Source: Welwitschia mirabilis | Taxonomy: Eukaryota > Gnetophyta > Gnetopsida > Welwitschiales | Assembly (NCBI GenBank): GCA_051453625.1 | Contig: JBOZIK010000001.1 | Location: 4,317,642 to 4,381,641 of the forward strand | Direction: 5' to 3' | DNA length: 64,000 bases | Part shown: in pieces, positions 47,609 through 60,488 of the stretch | Numbering within the stretch: position 1 is the first letter of the stretch | Layout of the letters: each line of letters opens with the position of its first letter | Made by a program: the position numbers and the translations under genes | The notes under the pieces: generated by a model | What the model saw: only the letters and a program-made list of their open reading frames with translations | Told to the model about the DNA's origin: nothing | The model's database searches: none

Positions 47609-49270
47609 AGAATGTCAAAATAAGTCTCTAATATAAAAGATGGATTAATGTTCATGATGTTTTTCATGTGCCCAAAATCTCTAACTCATTACTTCCTTGG
47701 ACAGATGCTTCTAAGAAGTAATAAATATAAGTTTAGAATAAATGATTGTATCATAAAGGATGACACAAGCTTCTCTACTACTCTTTAAATAATTTCAAGT
47801 CAAATGTATGCATTGGCTTTTAGGGGAGATGATACAGTAGGTAAAAAATCACAACTTATGTCAATGTCTATTATGATTAAAAATTCTTTAATCCTTTGGC
47901 ACATGATATTATAACATGCTTTCTACATAAAAATTATGACTATGTTAAAAAATCAAAGTTTATTTAGCATTAAATGCTAAGGAATACTTATTAGAATTTG
48001 TAAAACATGCATGAAGTCCAAGAAAAAGGCTAATCTGCATAGTGTCACTATGAAGAGAAAAACTATATCACCTAAGTTAGTGTAGAAGGGTTTAATTAGT
48101 CTAACGGATTCTTGCACAATGAATGGCTCAAAATATTTTATGATGATTATTGATGATTTTCTAGGTACACTTAGTCCTATTTTCTCCATTCTAGAGATAA
48201 AAATACATAGTAAAAATTAATTAGGATAGATGATAAAAGCCATTTGAAGTAATAGAGGAGGTAAAATTTGAATAACAAGTTCCATAATTTTCTAATGAGT
48301 ATGGCATTATGAAGGAAACAACATGTGGTTACTTTTCATAAAGTAATGGAATAGATAAAAGGAAAAATGTTATAATATAAGAGATGACACACTTCTTATT
48401 GATACATTACTAGAATCATATTAAACTAAGACTATTACTATAGCCACATAACTTCTTAGTCGGGTAGTCACTAAATCAAATTTAGGTAAGACTCTATATG
48501 AGTTAATTTTCAAGAAAGTTTTAAATTTATCTCATGTAAAAATTTATATTGTATTTTTTGGGTACACATACCCAATCAATTAACATCTAAACTTGATGAT
48601 AGAAGTAAGCAGTGCATTTTTGTTGGATATAAATTAAAATATTATGAGAATAGATGTTTTAAATCCATTAGTAAAAATTATTTCATTTCTAAAGATGTCA
48701 AGTTTTATGAATTAAAATTTGATTTAGCACACTTCTCTTATGAATAAGATAATGTCAGTGATCCATCCATTACTTCTCAAGAATCTATGCCAATAAGAAT
48801 TATCAAGGAACATCCACATTCTTAAATATTGAATACAAATTTTCAAAGGATATTTATAAGAAGTATAAGCACATCTCATGTAGCATAGTTGATAAAGCTC
48901 TTTAATCTCCAATTTGAAGAGAAGTAATGCAAAATGAAAGGAACACGAGAACTTGTGGACAGGCCAAAGGAAAAGAATATCATCAACTTCAAATGTATTT
49001 TCAAAATAAAAATGGATGACAAATGCATTTTCACAAGTTACAAAACAAGGTTACTTACTAAGGCCTACAAGTAAAAGAAGCCCATTTATGATGAAGAAAT
49101 TTTTTGCACCAATTGTCAGGTTAAAAACTTTAGAACTTGTGATTTCTTTAGTAGTTCATGTAGGTTTTGTTTTCACTAAATGGATGTAAATAGTTCATTT
49201 TTAACATAGGATTCCCACTTATTTTTCAAAATTCTAACAAATATGTATCTTAAAAATTGAAGATAAAAGG
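47609..49270 (+). pseudogene. Ty1/copia element, 3' half (GAG-pre-IN, integrase, RT start)
   Basis: The continuation of 31615-32956. WINVHDVFHVPKISNSLLP (about 47639-47697) is the family VxDVLYVPxLxxNLLS that should follow the protease. RINDCIIKDD follows a frameshift. CMKSKKKANLHS (about 48007-48042) is the pre-integrase CxxC region with the first Cys kept. SLTDSCTMNGSKYFMMIIDDF (about 48097-48162) is the integrase core. HVKIYIVFFGYTY to FYELKFDLAHFSYE (about 48530-48745) is the integrase end. EKNETWELVDRPKEKNII (about 48935-48990) starts the RT domain. Homology is lost by about 49270, so most of RT and RNaseH is missing. Confidence 0.9.
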
Positions 49271-51540
49271 AAATTCAAGATTCCCATCCAAGTTATCTCT
49301 TATGAAAGGAAATATAGTATCAGTTTAGATTCATCGTATCATAATTTATCTTAATCATTCATTAAAATTAAATAATGAATAGTCTACATTCACCTTTACA
49401 TCTATAAATACAGATCCCAAACCTCGCATTTTCTTAAAAATTTATTTGTGTCTTGCCTTACTCTATTCTTGTGTTATAATTTTTACCTTTTTTATTTGTT
49501 AATTACACTATAAGTAGCATAAAATCTTTTAATATAAGATTCATTACAAGTAACTTCAAAAGTCAAAGCCTTTAACCACTATACTTCTTTTAATCTTTTC
49601 CTTAGTTTTTTAAAATGTGTTAAAGATAATATTAAACTAAAAATAAACTTCTTCCTTGATTATAATATGATTCTTTACCTTGATTCTAGCCAGCAAAGAC
49701 ATGAGTAAAATAAGCACAACAAAAGAGAAATTTTAGTAAGATTGCAAAGGATAATTATAGAGTGATTTTAATTATGCATGTGATGTTAAAAATGAATTAC
49801 TTATAATAACTAATAGATAATAAAAGTACATGAATACCCAAAATATTAGTGATAATAAAAGCATTAATGCTTAATTCTAGATATATTTTTTTCTCTAATG
49901 TAAGACTTATTTTATAAAACCACATTCAAAATTTTAACTTTTTTTAATTTTTATTATATGAAATTACTAAGTTATAATTAAAAAAAATTCTATTAGCTAT
50001 TAGAATTAACTAAAATTTCTTAATGTAATTATAATTTTCTAAAATCTAGGTGGTAAAATCTAAAATTTTAATTATTTTTAAATAAAATTAATTATTAATA
50101 AAAATACATTATGAAAATTAATGAAAAATTATTAGTATGATCACCCCCCTAATTTTAATTTTTAATGAGATTACTAAGAATTTTATTTAAGCCATTTGAT
50201 AATTAGAAAATGCCATTTTTTACTATGCAACCTAATCATTTATCAGATCATATTGAAGGTATGATAACCTCTCTTTTCCCCTAATGAAGACCCCTCATCA
50301 AAGGTTTATTAACAATGTGGAGGGGTTATATTTCCTTCTTATTTATTTTTCTCTTCCTCTTCCTTTTTCATTTTATCTCCCTTTATCTAATGATCTTGTC
50401 AAAGGAATTAAACTTACTTCAATGTCACCATCAGAGATTAGGATGTGAATTGGGGGAGGAATAAGAAGTGGAAAGTACAATCATTGTAACTATATATTTC
50501 ACTAATTATAAGCTTTATAGTGGTAATGATAACTCTTTTAGAAATCATCGAAGCCTCCCTATTCATTGAAGATGGACTCAAGCTAGTTCACATGAACTTT
50601 TAGGAATTCATGTATAAAGATTAGGCTCAATAATATGAACTTAGTTTTACATTGTGTCATTTCTTATTTTACACATTAGATGATAAGTCTAATGTAAATG
50701 CTAAATAATATTATATTTTCTAGTTAATGCATTAGATAAGAAGTCTAATGTGGATGCTAGATAAGGTAGATATGTAAGGCTTGTCAAACTCACATAGATA
50801 TCATTATTAATATTTAATTTTTACTTGTTAAATAATGTTTTTACATTATAATTCTTTTATTTTTTAATATTTTAAAAAATATAGATCCAAAATATAAATT
50901 CACTAGTTTAACAAGTATATTTCTCTTTAGTAAAAATCATTAATTAGTTGATAATCAAATATTTTAGTGTTACTTAACATTTTTTTATAATACTATATAT
51001 AAACATTTATTTTAGTTTGTATAAATGTAATCTTAGTTTTAAAGTGTAGCTACTTCATTAAATTTTCTTATCACATTATCTTACATCTTTTTAAATTCAA
51101 ATGGTTATCTTTATAGAAAGAGTTCAATTCAAATAAATATTTCTTACCTTGAAACTCCTTTAATCTAGACATGAGTTATAGCTAACATTTCAGAATCATA
51201 GTGAATTCTTATATTTCTAATTTCTCTATCCTTTCTTCTACTATATTTAATCTATATAAGCCATAAATCATTTTACTTAAATTACATCCTCTCTTAATGC
51301 TTTTTAATTTATTTTTAGCTTTTCTTAAGTTCTACAATCATGGCTTCTAATGTGTCTAATCCTCTGAATGGGTCTTAAAGGAAGAATATGCCTCTTGAAT
51401 GAGTTGTTATCTATATCTTTTATGATGAATTATTTTTATAGTTCATTAAACTAGATGGAATAGTATCTAAGCTTATTGTAGTATCTTCTGGTTTTAAACT
51501 TGAAGAGGATTGGATAATGCAAGAGTCTATTGAAGTGGTG
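49270..51540. other. AT-rich stretch; possible LTR promoter near 49400
   Basis: CTATAAATACAGATCCC at about 49402 followed by TTCTTGTGTT... resembles the TATA box and R region of an LTR, and would be in place for the 3' LTR of the copia element. I could not match it to the region upstream of 31600. The rest, to 51540, shows no coding homology. A partial duplication of AGATxAxAAGTCTAATGTxxATGCTA occurs near 50680 and 50735. Confidence 0.35.
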
Positions 51541-53028
51541 TGTTGCAAGGCCAAATTGGATAATTTAACATATTTTTTAAAGTGTGCTTTAGGACTTATT
51601 TCACATGTTTTATGATTAATTTTACCATTTTTCCATGTTAAGAATAAAAGACATAAAATTAGTCATAATTTGCATAAAATCAGATGTTCATTCAAATGAA
51701 GTTACTGTAGCAAATCATTGTAGTAGTCAAAGTTACTATAGCATAGGCATGTTGCAGGCTATTATAGCATTGTCCATCCTATTATCTAGATGACACTATA
51801 ATATGATAGCACTATAACAAAGTTACTGTAGTAGTTACTATGGCATTTACTATAGCAAAATGTAACTATAGCTAATTATTGTAACATCATCTACCTCATC
51901 CTCTAGATAATGCTGAAAGGATAACAATCATTACAAAAAAAGTCAAATGACATAAAAAAGATATAACATTTGATAATTGGATCTATCATCCACCTATGCA
52001 TCTAGAAAACACCCTGGATGATATTCCTCTTTAATAAAATTTGATAAGGATGACATGATATGACATGGAAGATAATTACTAGTAGTTAAAGGTGTTACCA
52101 TCTTATCATCTAGACAACATTAGAGAAGTACTAGCAAGAAAAGAAGAAAAAGAAATATTTCACTATCATCCATTCCATCATTCAAACAACATTTAGAATG
52201 ACATTAAGAATATTAAAATTGATAGGTGTCTAGCATTAAGGAATAGTTTTAATCATTATTCCCCTCATCATTTGGACAACACCAAATGGATGATAATTAA
52301 TTATTTATTAAAATATTAAGTTGGTTTTAGATGTGCCCTTCCACATCACATCCCTTAAAGACCTTAATCGCTAACCTAAAACTATAAATACCCTCTTAGA
52401 CATCTTATTTTTAATCTTTAATGCACTTTTGATCTTGTGACAATTGGAGATTGATTGATAAAAAATCCATTCTAATTTTGAAAAGGGTTTCACTTGGTGT
52501 TAGACTAAGATTTCTCCATTGAGGTGTTATTACTTATAAAAAGATGTTAGCATTCTTTATTTTTCAAATGATTAATAAATAATTTTTTTCAGTTCTTTGT
52601 TTCACTATTTTTTATTTTTTATGATATATTTTCTTCAAGACTTAAGTGACATTAATAGGAATTTATTATGATTTATAAGGGTCAATATAGATGATAATGG
52701 CTTGGTATTTTGGTTAATCAAATTACATTAGGATTACATTCATTTAGCATAGTCATTTTGCATTGCAATAGATCATATCACTTACCTCATTGCATTCTTA
52801 ATTCATTTCATTTTGATAATTCAAAAACATAATTATTTCTATTCTTATCTCTTTAATTCTTTCTCTCTTATGAGAATAAGATCTCTAACTCACCTTTCTT
52901 AAAGTTTACAAATCCAAATCAAATCTCACCACTATACTAGAAGTGTTGTGTTGCTTAAATTATGCTTTAAGATCTTTTAAGAGTAACTTGTAGGTAATTT
53001 ATCAAAATCACACTTTGAAATCACATCA
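51541..53028 (+). mobile_element. Gypsy-like LTR-A, 1488 bp
   Basis: Starts TGTTGCAAGGCCAAATTGGA and ends CACATCA; colinear with LTR-B (56394-57817) throughout. In order it holds an array of TTACTATAGCA-like motifs (51695-51880), an array of CATCxTCTAGAxGACA-like motifs (51770-52290), a TATA-like ACTATAAATACCC near 52382, and the leader phrase TTTCTCCATTGAGGTGTTA near 52510. That phrase is also present, in changed form, in gypsy LTR1 and LTR3, so the families are related. Confidence 0.85.
51695..51880. repeat. TTACTATAGCA motif array in LTR-A
   Basis: Eight or more copies of an 11-base motif resembling GTTACTRTAGCA lie in under 200 bp at irregular spacing, sometimes back to back (GTTACTGTAGTAGTTACTAT). 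A matching array sits in LTR-B at about 56525-56730, so it belongs to the family rather than to this insertion. Confidence 0.8.
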
Positions 53029-56000
53029 TTTTTGCATTAATGTCAATGAGGGGAGTAAGTCTTCAAAGAGGATCCTGTTCTATATACTTACAAAACATAA
53101 TGTAAGTATCCAAGAAATAATTCATTAAAGGAAGTGAGATTTGGTTGGGATCACATTCTACATCAAAAAGTAAGGTGAAATTATCATTTGAATATATTAA
53201 TTTCTTTTAATATTGCATAATACTCCCAAGTTTGAGTCTACAAGATTTACTTGATTACTCTTCTTGGATTATACATAGTTTATAATTTTTTTAAATATTC
53301 TTTTTAAGTAAATAATATTTTGAATTGGTCTATTCCTTGTACATTAGAGTGATCTTGAAGACTACCATTTTAGTCCTACTCCTTTCACTTAGTGTGATCT
53401 TAGAGATTATCATCCAAATCATTTAATCATCTTATTTATTTTTTGTATTACTAATACTTATTTAGTAAAAGTGATCTACACCTTGCACTTCATGTAATTT
53501 GGATCATTATATTACTTGCAACTCCAGGTACATTTATTCTTGTTTTATTTTCTAGATGGTGATAAAAGAAATTTAAATGAGATATTTTATAAAAGAAAAA
53601 AAGAAAACCCTCTCCTTGAACTCATTATTAAAAGAAATAAATAACTTGCATTATAAAAATAACATAATTCCTATATTTCACATACTTCTTTTCAACTAGC
53701 ACATGGGTATGCTAATGAGTCTTATTCTTCTAGTAATTGTTTTCATTGAGAGAATTTGTCAACAATATGATTAGCCAAACTAAACCTTTTTCTATGGAAG
53801 AATATGAAGAATAGATAGATGGTAAATAATATTCTCTATCACAATCCCTTCATTAGTGTATAAAACAAAGTTAAGAAGGAGCATAACAAAGTGACATACT
53901 TAGTAAAACTTTAGCAAAATTAGTAGAAGTCATTACTCAAGTCTATAATCATTAACATTTTAAATTCTACTTAATCACATCATCTACCTCTTACCTTAAG
54001 AATGATGAAGAGGACATTGAGATTACTATACAAAGTGATACCAACTCTTATCTTGAAAATGATGATGATATGATAGGAATTTTAGAGGAATTCTTCAACA
54101 TTTTGGATGATATCCCAAGTGAGAAAAACAAATTTTTAACTCAAAAAATGAAGAAAAATGAAGATGAGGATGATAATGGAATAGAAATTTTGAACTACTT
54201 GTCAAACCTCCACTCAATTTTAGAAAATGATGAAGAAAATTATGAAAATATTCTAACACATAAAGAAGATGATGACACTGCTTTTTGTATTCTTTTTAAT
54301 GGTGAATTCAGTCATTTAATTCATGATGAAGATAATATTCAATAAAGCAAAAACAATGAAAATAATAAAGAAAAGAATAAAGAAGTATCCATGGAGAATC
54401 AACAAATTTTAATGGAGAATAAACTTAGCATAACTAATGGACCAATCCAAATTGAAGAGTCTACTCCTACTAAATATGATCTTTTAGTTATTTCTCTTAC
54501 ACCTTCATGTAAAACTTAAAATACCATGCTCTCTTCTACTCCTAAGTTAACATTCCCTTGTGATGATTTTATCTTATAAGAACATGACTTGGGGATACTT
54601 GGAATTTTAGTTTGAAAAAAGCCTTATCTTCTTGAGTCTACTTCATGCATTGAGAAGTCTTAAAGAACTTTTTAGTCATGTTAAACATGCATTAATCAAT
54701 TCTTCTAAGAAGTTCTATGATATTTCTAAGATCCATTTATTCTTCTTGGGTAATACCAATGATGTTTTGAATTAAAATTATGCTTACGCCTTTTTGCATC
54801 AATTTGATAAGAGAGTATTTTTCAATGAATTGTATCAAGTTTCATCTTTTATCTATCTTTTAAAATTTGTAATATCATGATAATATCATGTTTGATTTTG
54901 TATTACCAATTGACACTTATTAAGAATGATATTGTACTCTTCACATTTAGCCAATTGGTTTCAAAATGGTTTGGTCCTTATTTCATTGAAAAGATAGAAT
55001 TTTGATGACTATGTTGAAATAACCTAACTTTTGAAATAAGGACGAACATAAAGTAAGGAAATAATGTATTGTTGAAGTAACTAATTTTGTGAAATTATGT
55101 CCATCACTTATCTTTTAAGAATTATGTTCAAATGATTCCTCTTATTTCATATGTAGTAACTTGATTTTATTTTAGTTCTTTATCATTTAGTATGAATAAG
55201 CATTTCATGCTTTTATAATGAATGATCAATTGGATTTCAACCAATTGTGAGGTATTCAAATGCCTATGAACTATTATTCCAAGAGAGGAAAATTTTCTTA
55301 ATTAAATTAATCATGTTATATGCATATGTCTTCATCAATTTCATTATCATGCTATAAATTATTAATGCCTTGATGGATTACAAGTTGCTTTTCATAAAAG
55401 AAAATAAAAAGGAAATAAAAAAGAAAAGAAAATAATATTCAAAATATGATAAAAAAATAACTATGAAATATGGAAGCACTTTTGATAATCATACCTAATC
55501 TATCTCAGGGATTACCACATCAAGGAAAAAGTTGCCTAACGATCCGTGTCTTGTATTATAGATTTTATCACTTGTGGTAAAAGCAAGATTATTGGTTTTA
55601 AAAGAAGCACTCTATAATGGGAGGAATCCTTAGTAGAAGAAGGTATACCTCGAAGTGTACTGTGATTATCATAATTTCTATAGTATTATTATTTTGTAGC
55701 TATTTTTCTCTATTGATGATTGGTGATCATGGCTATGATATGTCAATTTCAATTAGTATGTTATCATGTTCATCCTATTCAAGTAGAGATATGATGTTTC
55801 ACTGGTTTTGAATCATGTATTTTATTTGAAAATGAGATACCATTGGTAACTGATCAACTTAAAGTAAGAGATATTATATTGCAAAGTATTAGTTTTTATT
55901 CCTTAAGTTAGAAAATTTTAAAGCTCTTTATGTATATTTTTTTATTACTTAAGAGGATAATAACATTATGATGATTTTCATTCCTATAATTCTTGATTAA

Positions 56001-56393
56001 AGAACCTTGACCTCATTGTATTATCATTGATTTCTTTACCTTACTCCTAAACCTTATTATCTAATTTCCCTCTGCACATTTCATCCTATGTCTTACATTT
56101 AGTAGGAACCTATCTTTTCATGTAAAAGTTCTCTAAATTTGGAATTAATTTATCTTTCTTAAGGGCGGATTAAATCCCTAAGGATTAGAGTCATTCATGA
56201 ATAAATTTATGAAAAAAATATGTGTTTATACAAACTCAAAAAAATTTCTAAATTCAATGAATATTCAAATGGCTTATGAGATGGACTTAATATTTATGTG
56301 ACATCATTTTAGAAAATTTCCTTCCCAATTAGCCCAACTTTGTTATTATTCGCTTGCTTTATCAGGAACTAAGAAATGCTAAGTAGATGGCTA
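53029..56393 (+). pseudogene. Internal region of a pol-depleted gypsy element
   Basis: Only 3.4 kb separate the LTRs. The left part has GTCAATGAGGGGAGTAAG (53042-53059), a possible worn Tat/Athila primer site. A 91-codon frame at 54070-54345 is strongly acidic (Asp/Glu/Asn, e.g. MKKNEDEDDNGIEILNYLS) and unrecognised; it could be a gag linker. At 54955-54996 LVSKWFGPYFIEKI is the GPY/F motif of a gypsy integrase C-terminus, showing that pol was once present and has mostly been deleted. A 64-codon frame at 55617-55811 holds one hydrophobic stretch and has no homology. No RT, RNaseH or protease was seen. Confidence 0.7.
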
Positions 56394-57817
56394 TGTTGTG
56401 AGGACAAATTTACTAATTTGACATATTGTTTAAAGTGTGTTTCAGGTCTAATTTCATAAGTTTTATGATCAATTTGACCACTCTTAGATGTCAAGGATGA
56501 AAAGCATTAAATTGGGTATAATTTAGATAAAATCAGATTTTACTATAGCAAATAACTGTAGAAAAGTTACTGTAACTATTAAATTTATTGTAGTAGAGGT
56601 TGTAGTGGGTTATTGTAGCATCATCCATCATTTTTTCTAAACAACATTGTAGGATGATAGCATTATGATAGAGTTGTTGTATTACTTATTGTAGCAAAAG
56701 TAACTATAGCAAGTTACTGTAGTGTCATACACCTTGTCATTTGGATGATGCCAGAAGAACAACAGTTATTACAAAAAGATTAAACAACATCAAAAATTCA
56801 TAAGTTTTAATAATTAAACCTGTGATCCACCTATGGTCATTTGGACAACACCTTAGATGACATTTCTCTTCAATAAAATTTAACAAGGATGATAATGGAA
56901 AATAATTGTGCTAGTTAAAGGTCTTATCCATCCCATCATTTAGATGACATTAGAGGATGACTAATGGGAAAAGAAGAAATAGAAAGATGACACTACCATC
57001 CACTCCATCATCTAGGTGACATCTAAGATGACGCTAAGAATATTCACAATTAATACATGTTGAGCATTAGTTATTTGTTTAAAAAAATTAATCTTTATGT
57101 AATAAAAGTTGGATTTGGATGTGAATTCCACATCATACCGCTTAATAACCTAAACTACTAATATAAAACTATAAATACCTCTTACACATATTATTTTTGA
57201 TCTTTGATGCACTTCTGATCTTGTGATAATAGGAGATTAATTGGTAAAAGATCCATCCTAATTTTGAAAAGGGATTCACTTGGTGTTGGCCTGAGATTCC
57301 TCCATTAAGATTCTTTTACTCATGAAAGGATGTAAGAATACTTTGTTTTTCAAGTGATTAAATAAACATGCTTAATTTCATTCTCTCTTTTTATTTTTCT
57401 TATTTTTCATGATATATTTTCTTCAAGATTCAATTAACATTAATAGGGATATGTTATGATTTTGTAATGACAATCTAGCTGATAATAGATTGGTAGTTTG
57501 TTTCATCAAATTGCATTAGGATGACATTAATTTAGCATAGTCATTTTGCATTACAATGGATCATATCATTTACGTCATTGCATTGTTAATTCATTTCATT
57601 TTGATAATTCAAAAACATAACTATTTCTATTATTCACTCTCTAATTCTATTTGTCTCATTATAATAAGATATTCCAACTTACTTTTCTTAAATTTTATGA
57701 ATCCAAGTCAAATCTCATCACTATACTAGAAGTGTTGTGTTGCTTAAATTATTATTTCAACACTTTTAAGACTAACTTGTAGGTCATTTATGAACATAAC
57801 ATTGTGAAACCACATCA
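56394..57817 (+). mobile_element. Gypsy-like LTR-B, 1424 bp
   Basis: Starts TGTTGTGAGGACAAATTTAC and ends CACATCA; partner of LTR-A, with the same motif arrays, TATA-like ACTATAAATACC near 57174, and CTATACTAGAAGTGTTGTGT near the end. The two have diverged clearly (by eye around 20 percent), which means an old insertion. Confidence 0.85.
56525..56730. repeat. TTACTGTAGCA motif array in LTR-B
   Basis: The counterpart of the array in LTR-A: ACTATAGCAAATAACTGTAG, GTTACTGTAAC, TATTGTAGCA, GTAACTATAGCAAGTTACTG and related copies. Motif order is similar but not identical between the LTRs. Confidence 0.78.
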
Positions 57818-58958
57818 TAATATTGTCAAATCTAGATCATTATTGGAGTAAGAAGGACTCCATGAGTAATCTGAAAGCCTTTAACAAAGAAAATAAATTG
57901 ATCAAGAAATAATTTTATTTAAATTAAAGCATAAAGATTTTAGGGGAAAAATTATAAATGAAGATTATTATACCAATGAGTCATTTTCTAAAATACCTAA
58001 GTATGTAAAGAATATTACGTAAATTTTCAAGATTCTTAGGTGTAGACATGATCTAAGGTTAGTAGCTATGTAGTTAGATCTTAGGAAAATCAAATAGCAC
58101 TTAGGTAGGAATCCTAAGAACTATTTTTCCACTATAGGCAACATTAGAATGAAGTAGAACAGCCAATAAAATTTATTATGCCTCTTAAGTTTAATCATGA
58201 GAGAGCTAATTCTCATATTTAAAAGTTAGCTTTAATTAATTTCCTTCTTAGTTTTATTCATTTGGCTTTTTTCTAAGTTCATTTAATCTTGTTTTTTTTT
58301 TTCATTTTCCTCTCCTTTGTTTCTCTCTTTTCTTTATTGTTTGTTATTAAGATGTAGTCTAGTTTAATCTCTTTTTAATAATTTTATTTCCTAGTAAAGT
58401 GTTTATGCTGTTTTCAATAGTGGTGTTATATCTTGATCTCTTATTTCATTGTTTATACTTTATAAATATTAATTAAAATTAAGATCATGTAATGATTAGA
58501 GGCTTTAATATATGGTTTGAAATTCTATTTATCTACATGAATAAAAAGTGTGAAAAAACATTTATCTAGATAGGATTCACTCAATTTATCATTGCTCTAC
58601 TACTAAAGGATTAGCTCTAAAGGAATCTTTACTATAGATGGAGTTGGACCTATGGCTTGAAAAAATCATTAAGGGTCTATTTGATAATGTAGATTACTAA
58701 TCATAATTCCAACAAACAAGGTTTTCCATATGGTAGGAAAATTTTCTTATGATGAAGTTAACTAAAGTATAGCTGCACTATTAAAGGCCTTAAATGTTTT
58801 AGATAAAATATAGAGAATTATTGTATCTTTTAGGAAAATCACACTATAAGCTTTTTTCACCCTAACTAATATAGAATACTTTATGAGATACCTTATTATT
58901 TCTCTTTCACACTTACAGTCCCTTTTTTAATGAATATTTCACTTATTCCAATATTCAN
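57818..58958 (+). other. Sequence after LTR-B, possibly a second internal region
   Basis: The start resembles the sequence after LTR-A: TCATTATTGGAGTAAG at 57840-57855 compared with GTCAATGAGGGGAGTAAG, then CAAGAAATAAT in both. If real, LTR-B is followed by another internal region, as in a tandem LTR-internal-LTR-internal array. No coding domain was found up to the gap at 58959. Confidence 0.4.
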
Positions 58959-59363
58959 NNNNNNNNNNNNNNNNNNNNNNNNNNNNNNNNNNNNNNNNNN
59001 NNNNNNNNNNNNNNNNNNNNNNNNNNNNNNNNNNNNNNNNNNNNNNNNNNNNNNNNNNNNNNNNNNNNNNNNNNNNNNNNNNNNNNNNNNNNNNNNNNNN
59101 NNNNNNNNNNNNNNNNNNNNNNNNNNNNNNNNNNNNNNNNNNNNNNNNNNNNNNNNNNNNNNNNNNNNNNNNNNNNNNNNNNNNNNNNNNNNNNNNNNNN
59201 NNNNNNNNNNNNNNNNNNNNNNNNNNNNNNNNNNNNNNNNNNNNNNNNNNNNNNNNNNNNNNNNNNNNNNNNNNNNNNNNNNNNNNNNNNNNNNNNNNNN
59301 NNNNNNNNNNNNNNNNNNNNNNNNNNNNNNNNNNNNNNNNNNNNNNNNNNNNNNNNNNNNNNN
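58959..59363. other. Assembly gap (405 N)
   Basis: Separates plus-strand gypsy LTR sequence from the minus-strand gypsy pol. The 3' LTR of the minus-strand element should lie here or further left, and I did not find it. Confidence 0.95.
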
Positions 59364-60480
59364 ATATGAATTGTCTTTTCCATCTTATGGAAGTTTCTAA
59401 AACATTTTAAAATAGATAGCTATTTACTAAAAATTTCTAAATTATGTCCATTCACAATGTAGGTTTCATTAGAATGGAAAGAATCTATTTGAACAGCACC
59501 ATTATTGTAAATCTTTACCACTCTAAAAAGTTTTGATCCTTTGTTAGCAAATCTTTGATATAATAATTTTATTTAGGATTAAACATAATAACTATTTATC
59601 CCATTTTAAACTATTTAGATTTGATTTTCTTAGCATGGTAAGCCTTTGTTTTCTCTTGAGTTTTGTCTTTTGGTAATGATGCTAGCTTCCTTTTCTTATC
59701 TAATAGATTTAAATTTTATGACTAGCTTTTTATATCTTTATCTAGTCAACATTTTAAATTTTTTTATTAACATATATGATTTAATCTTTAATTATATGGT
59801 TAAAAGTAATGATTTATCATAAACTAAGCCATATGAAGGATATTATGTTACTCTTTCCCATGTTATTCTATGAACCCAAAGAGATTCATCTTATTTTTTA
59901 TTCAATTTTTTCCTTTTATTAATGGGCTTTTTTAACAAGATTATTTCAAGTTCCCTATTAGTATTTCTTGCTTATTCATTAACCTATAAATGGTAGGTCA
60001 TGGCTAAATGATAAGAAATCCAAATCTACTAAAGAGATTTTCAAATAATTAACCTATTAAATAAGTTCTTAAATGAGAAATTAAGGTGATGAGGGCTCCA
60101 TATCTAGTGATAATTTTTAATGGAAACATTTAGTAGGTATTTTGGTAACATAATTGACAACTACTTTTTCCTCCATCCATTTAGCTAAGTATTTAACATT
60201 AATAATTATATATTTCTTCCCATGAAACTTAGGGCTAATTTCCCTAAGAAAATCAATACCCCAAATTTCAAAATGTCTCATAGATTATATCTAAGTTTGA
60301 GGTACTTCCAGTGATCTAGTAAGAGATGTAGATTTTTAACACTAGTTACAGCTCTTGATAAAATCATAGTAATATTTATAAAATATGTGGCTAATAATAA
60401 CTAGTTTGTATGATTCTTATTACAATTCTTTTATCATAATAATGTTCATCAAGTTTATCTTCTAAACTCTTCTAAGAATC
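59364..60480 (-). pseudogene. Minus-strand gypsy integrase remnant
   Basis: The core reads ETFEIWGIDFLREISPKFHGK followed by YLAKWMEEKVV (about 60285-60155; family FDxWGIDFMGPFPPS...YVSKWVEA), so the first Asp is present. The C-terminal GPY/F-type stretch at about 59535-59420 reads LFRVVKIYNNGAVQID and YIVNGHNLEIF (family FxVxKVYPxGAVEI...VNGHRLK). Stops and frameshifts are many. The strand is opposite to the gypsy complex at 33-47 kb. Confidence 0.88.
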
Positions 60481-60488
60481 TCATTTTG

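Noticed and set aside
55617-55811. 64-codon frame with one hydrophobic stretch as a small membrane protein
   Set aside because: It lies within a decayed retrotransposon and has no supported start context or homology.
51695-56730. Short repeat arrays as a CRISPR locus
   Set aside because: Motifs are degenerate, irregularly spaced and inside LTRs of a plant retrotransposon; there are no uniform repeats, spacers or cas genes.
58660-58700. GGGTCTATTTGATAATGTAG as a hAT-type MITE end
   Set aside because: It resembles some plant hAT MITE termini, but no inverted partner or 8-bp target duplication was found before the gap.
58930-59400. Long open frames on both strands
   Set aside because: Both run through the 405-N gap and have no real coding content.
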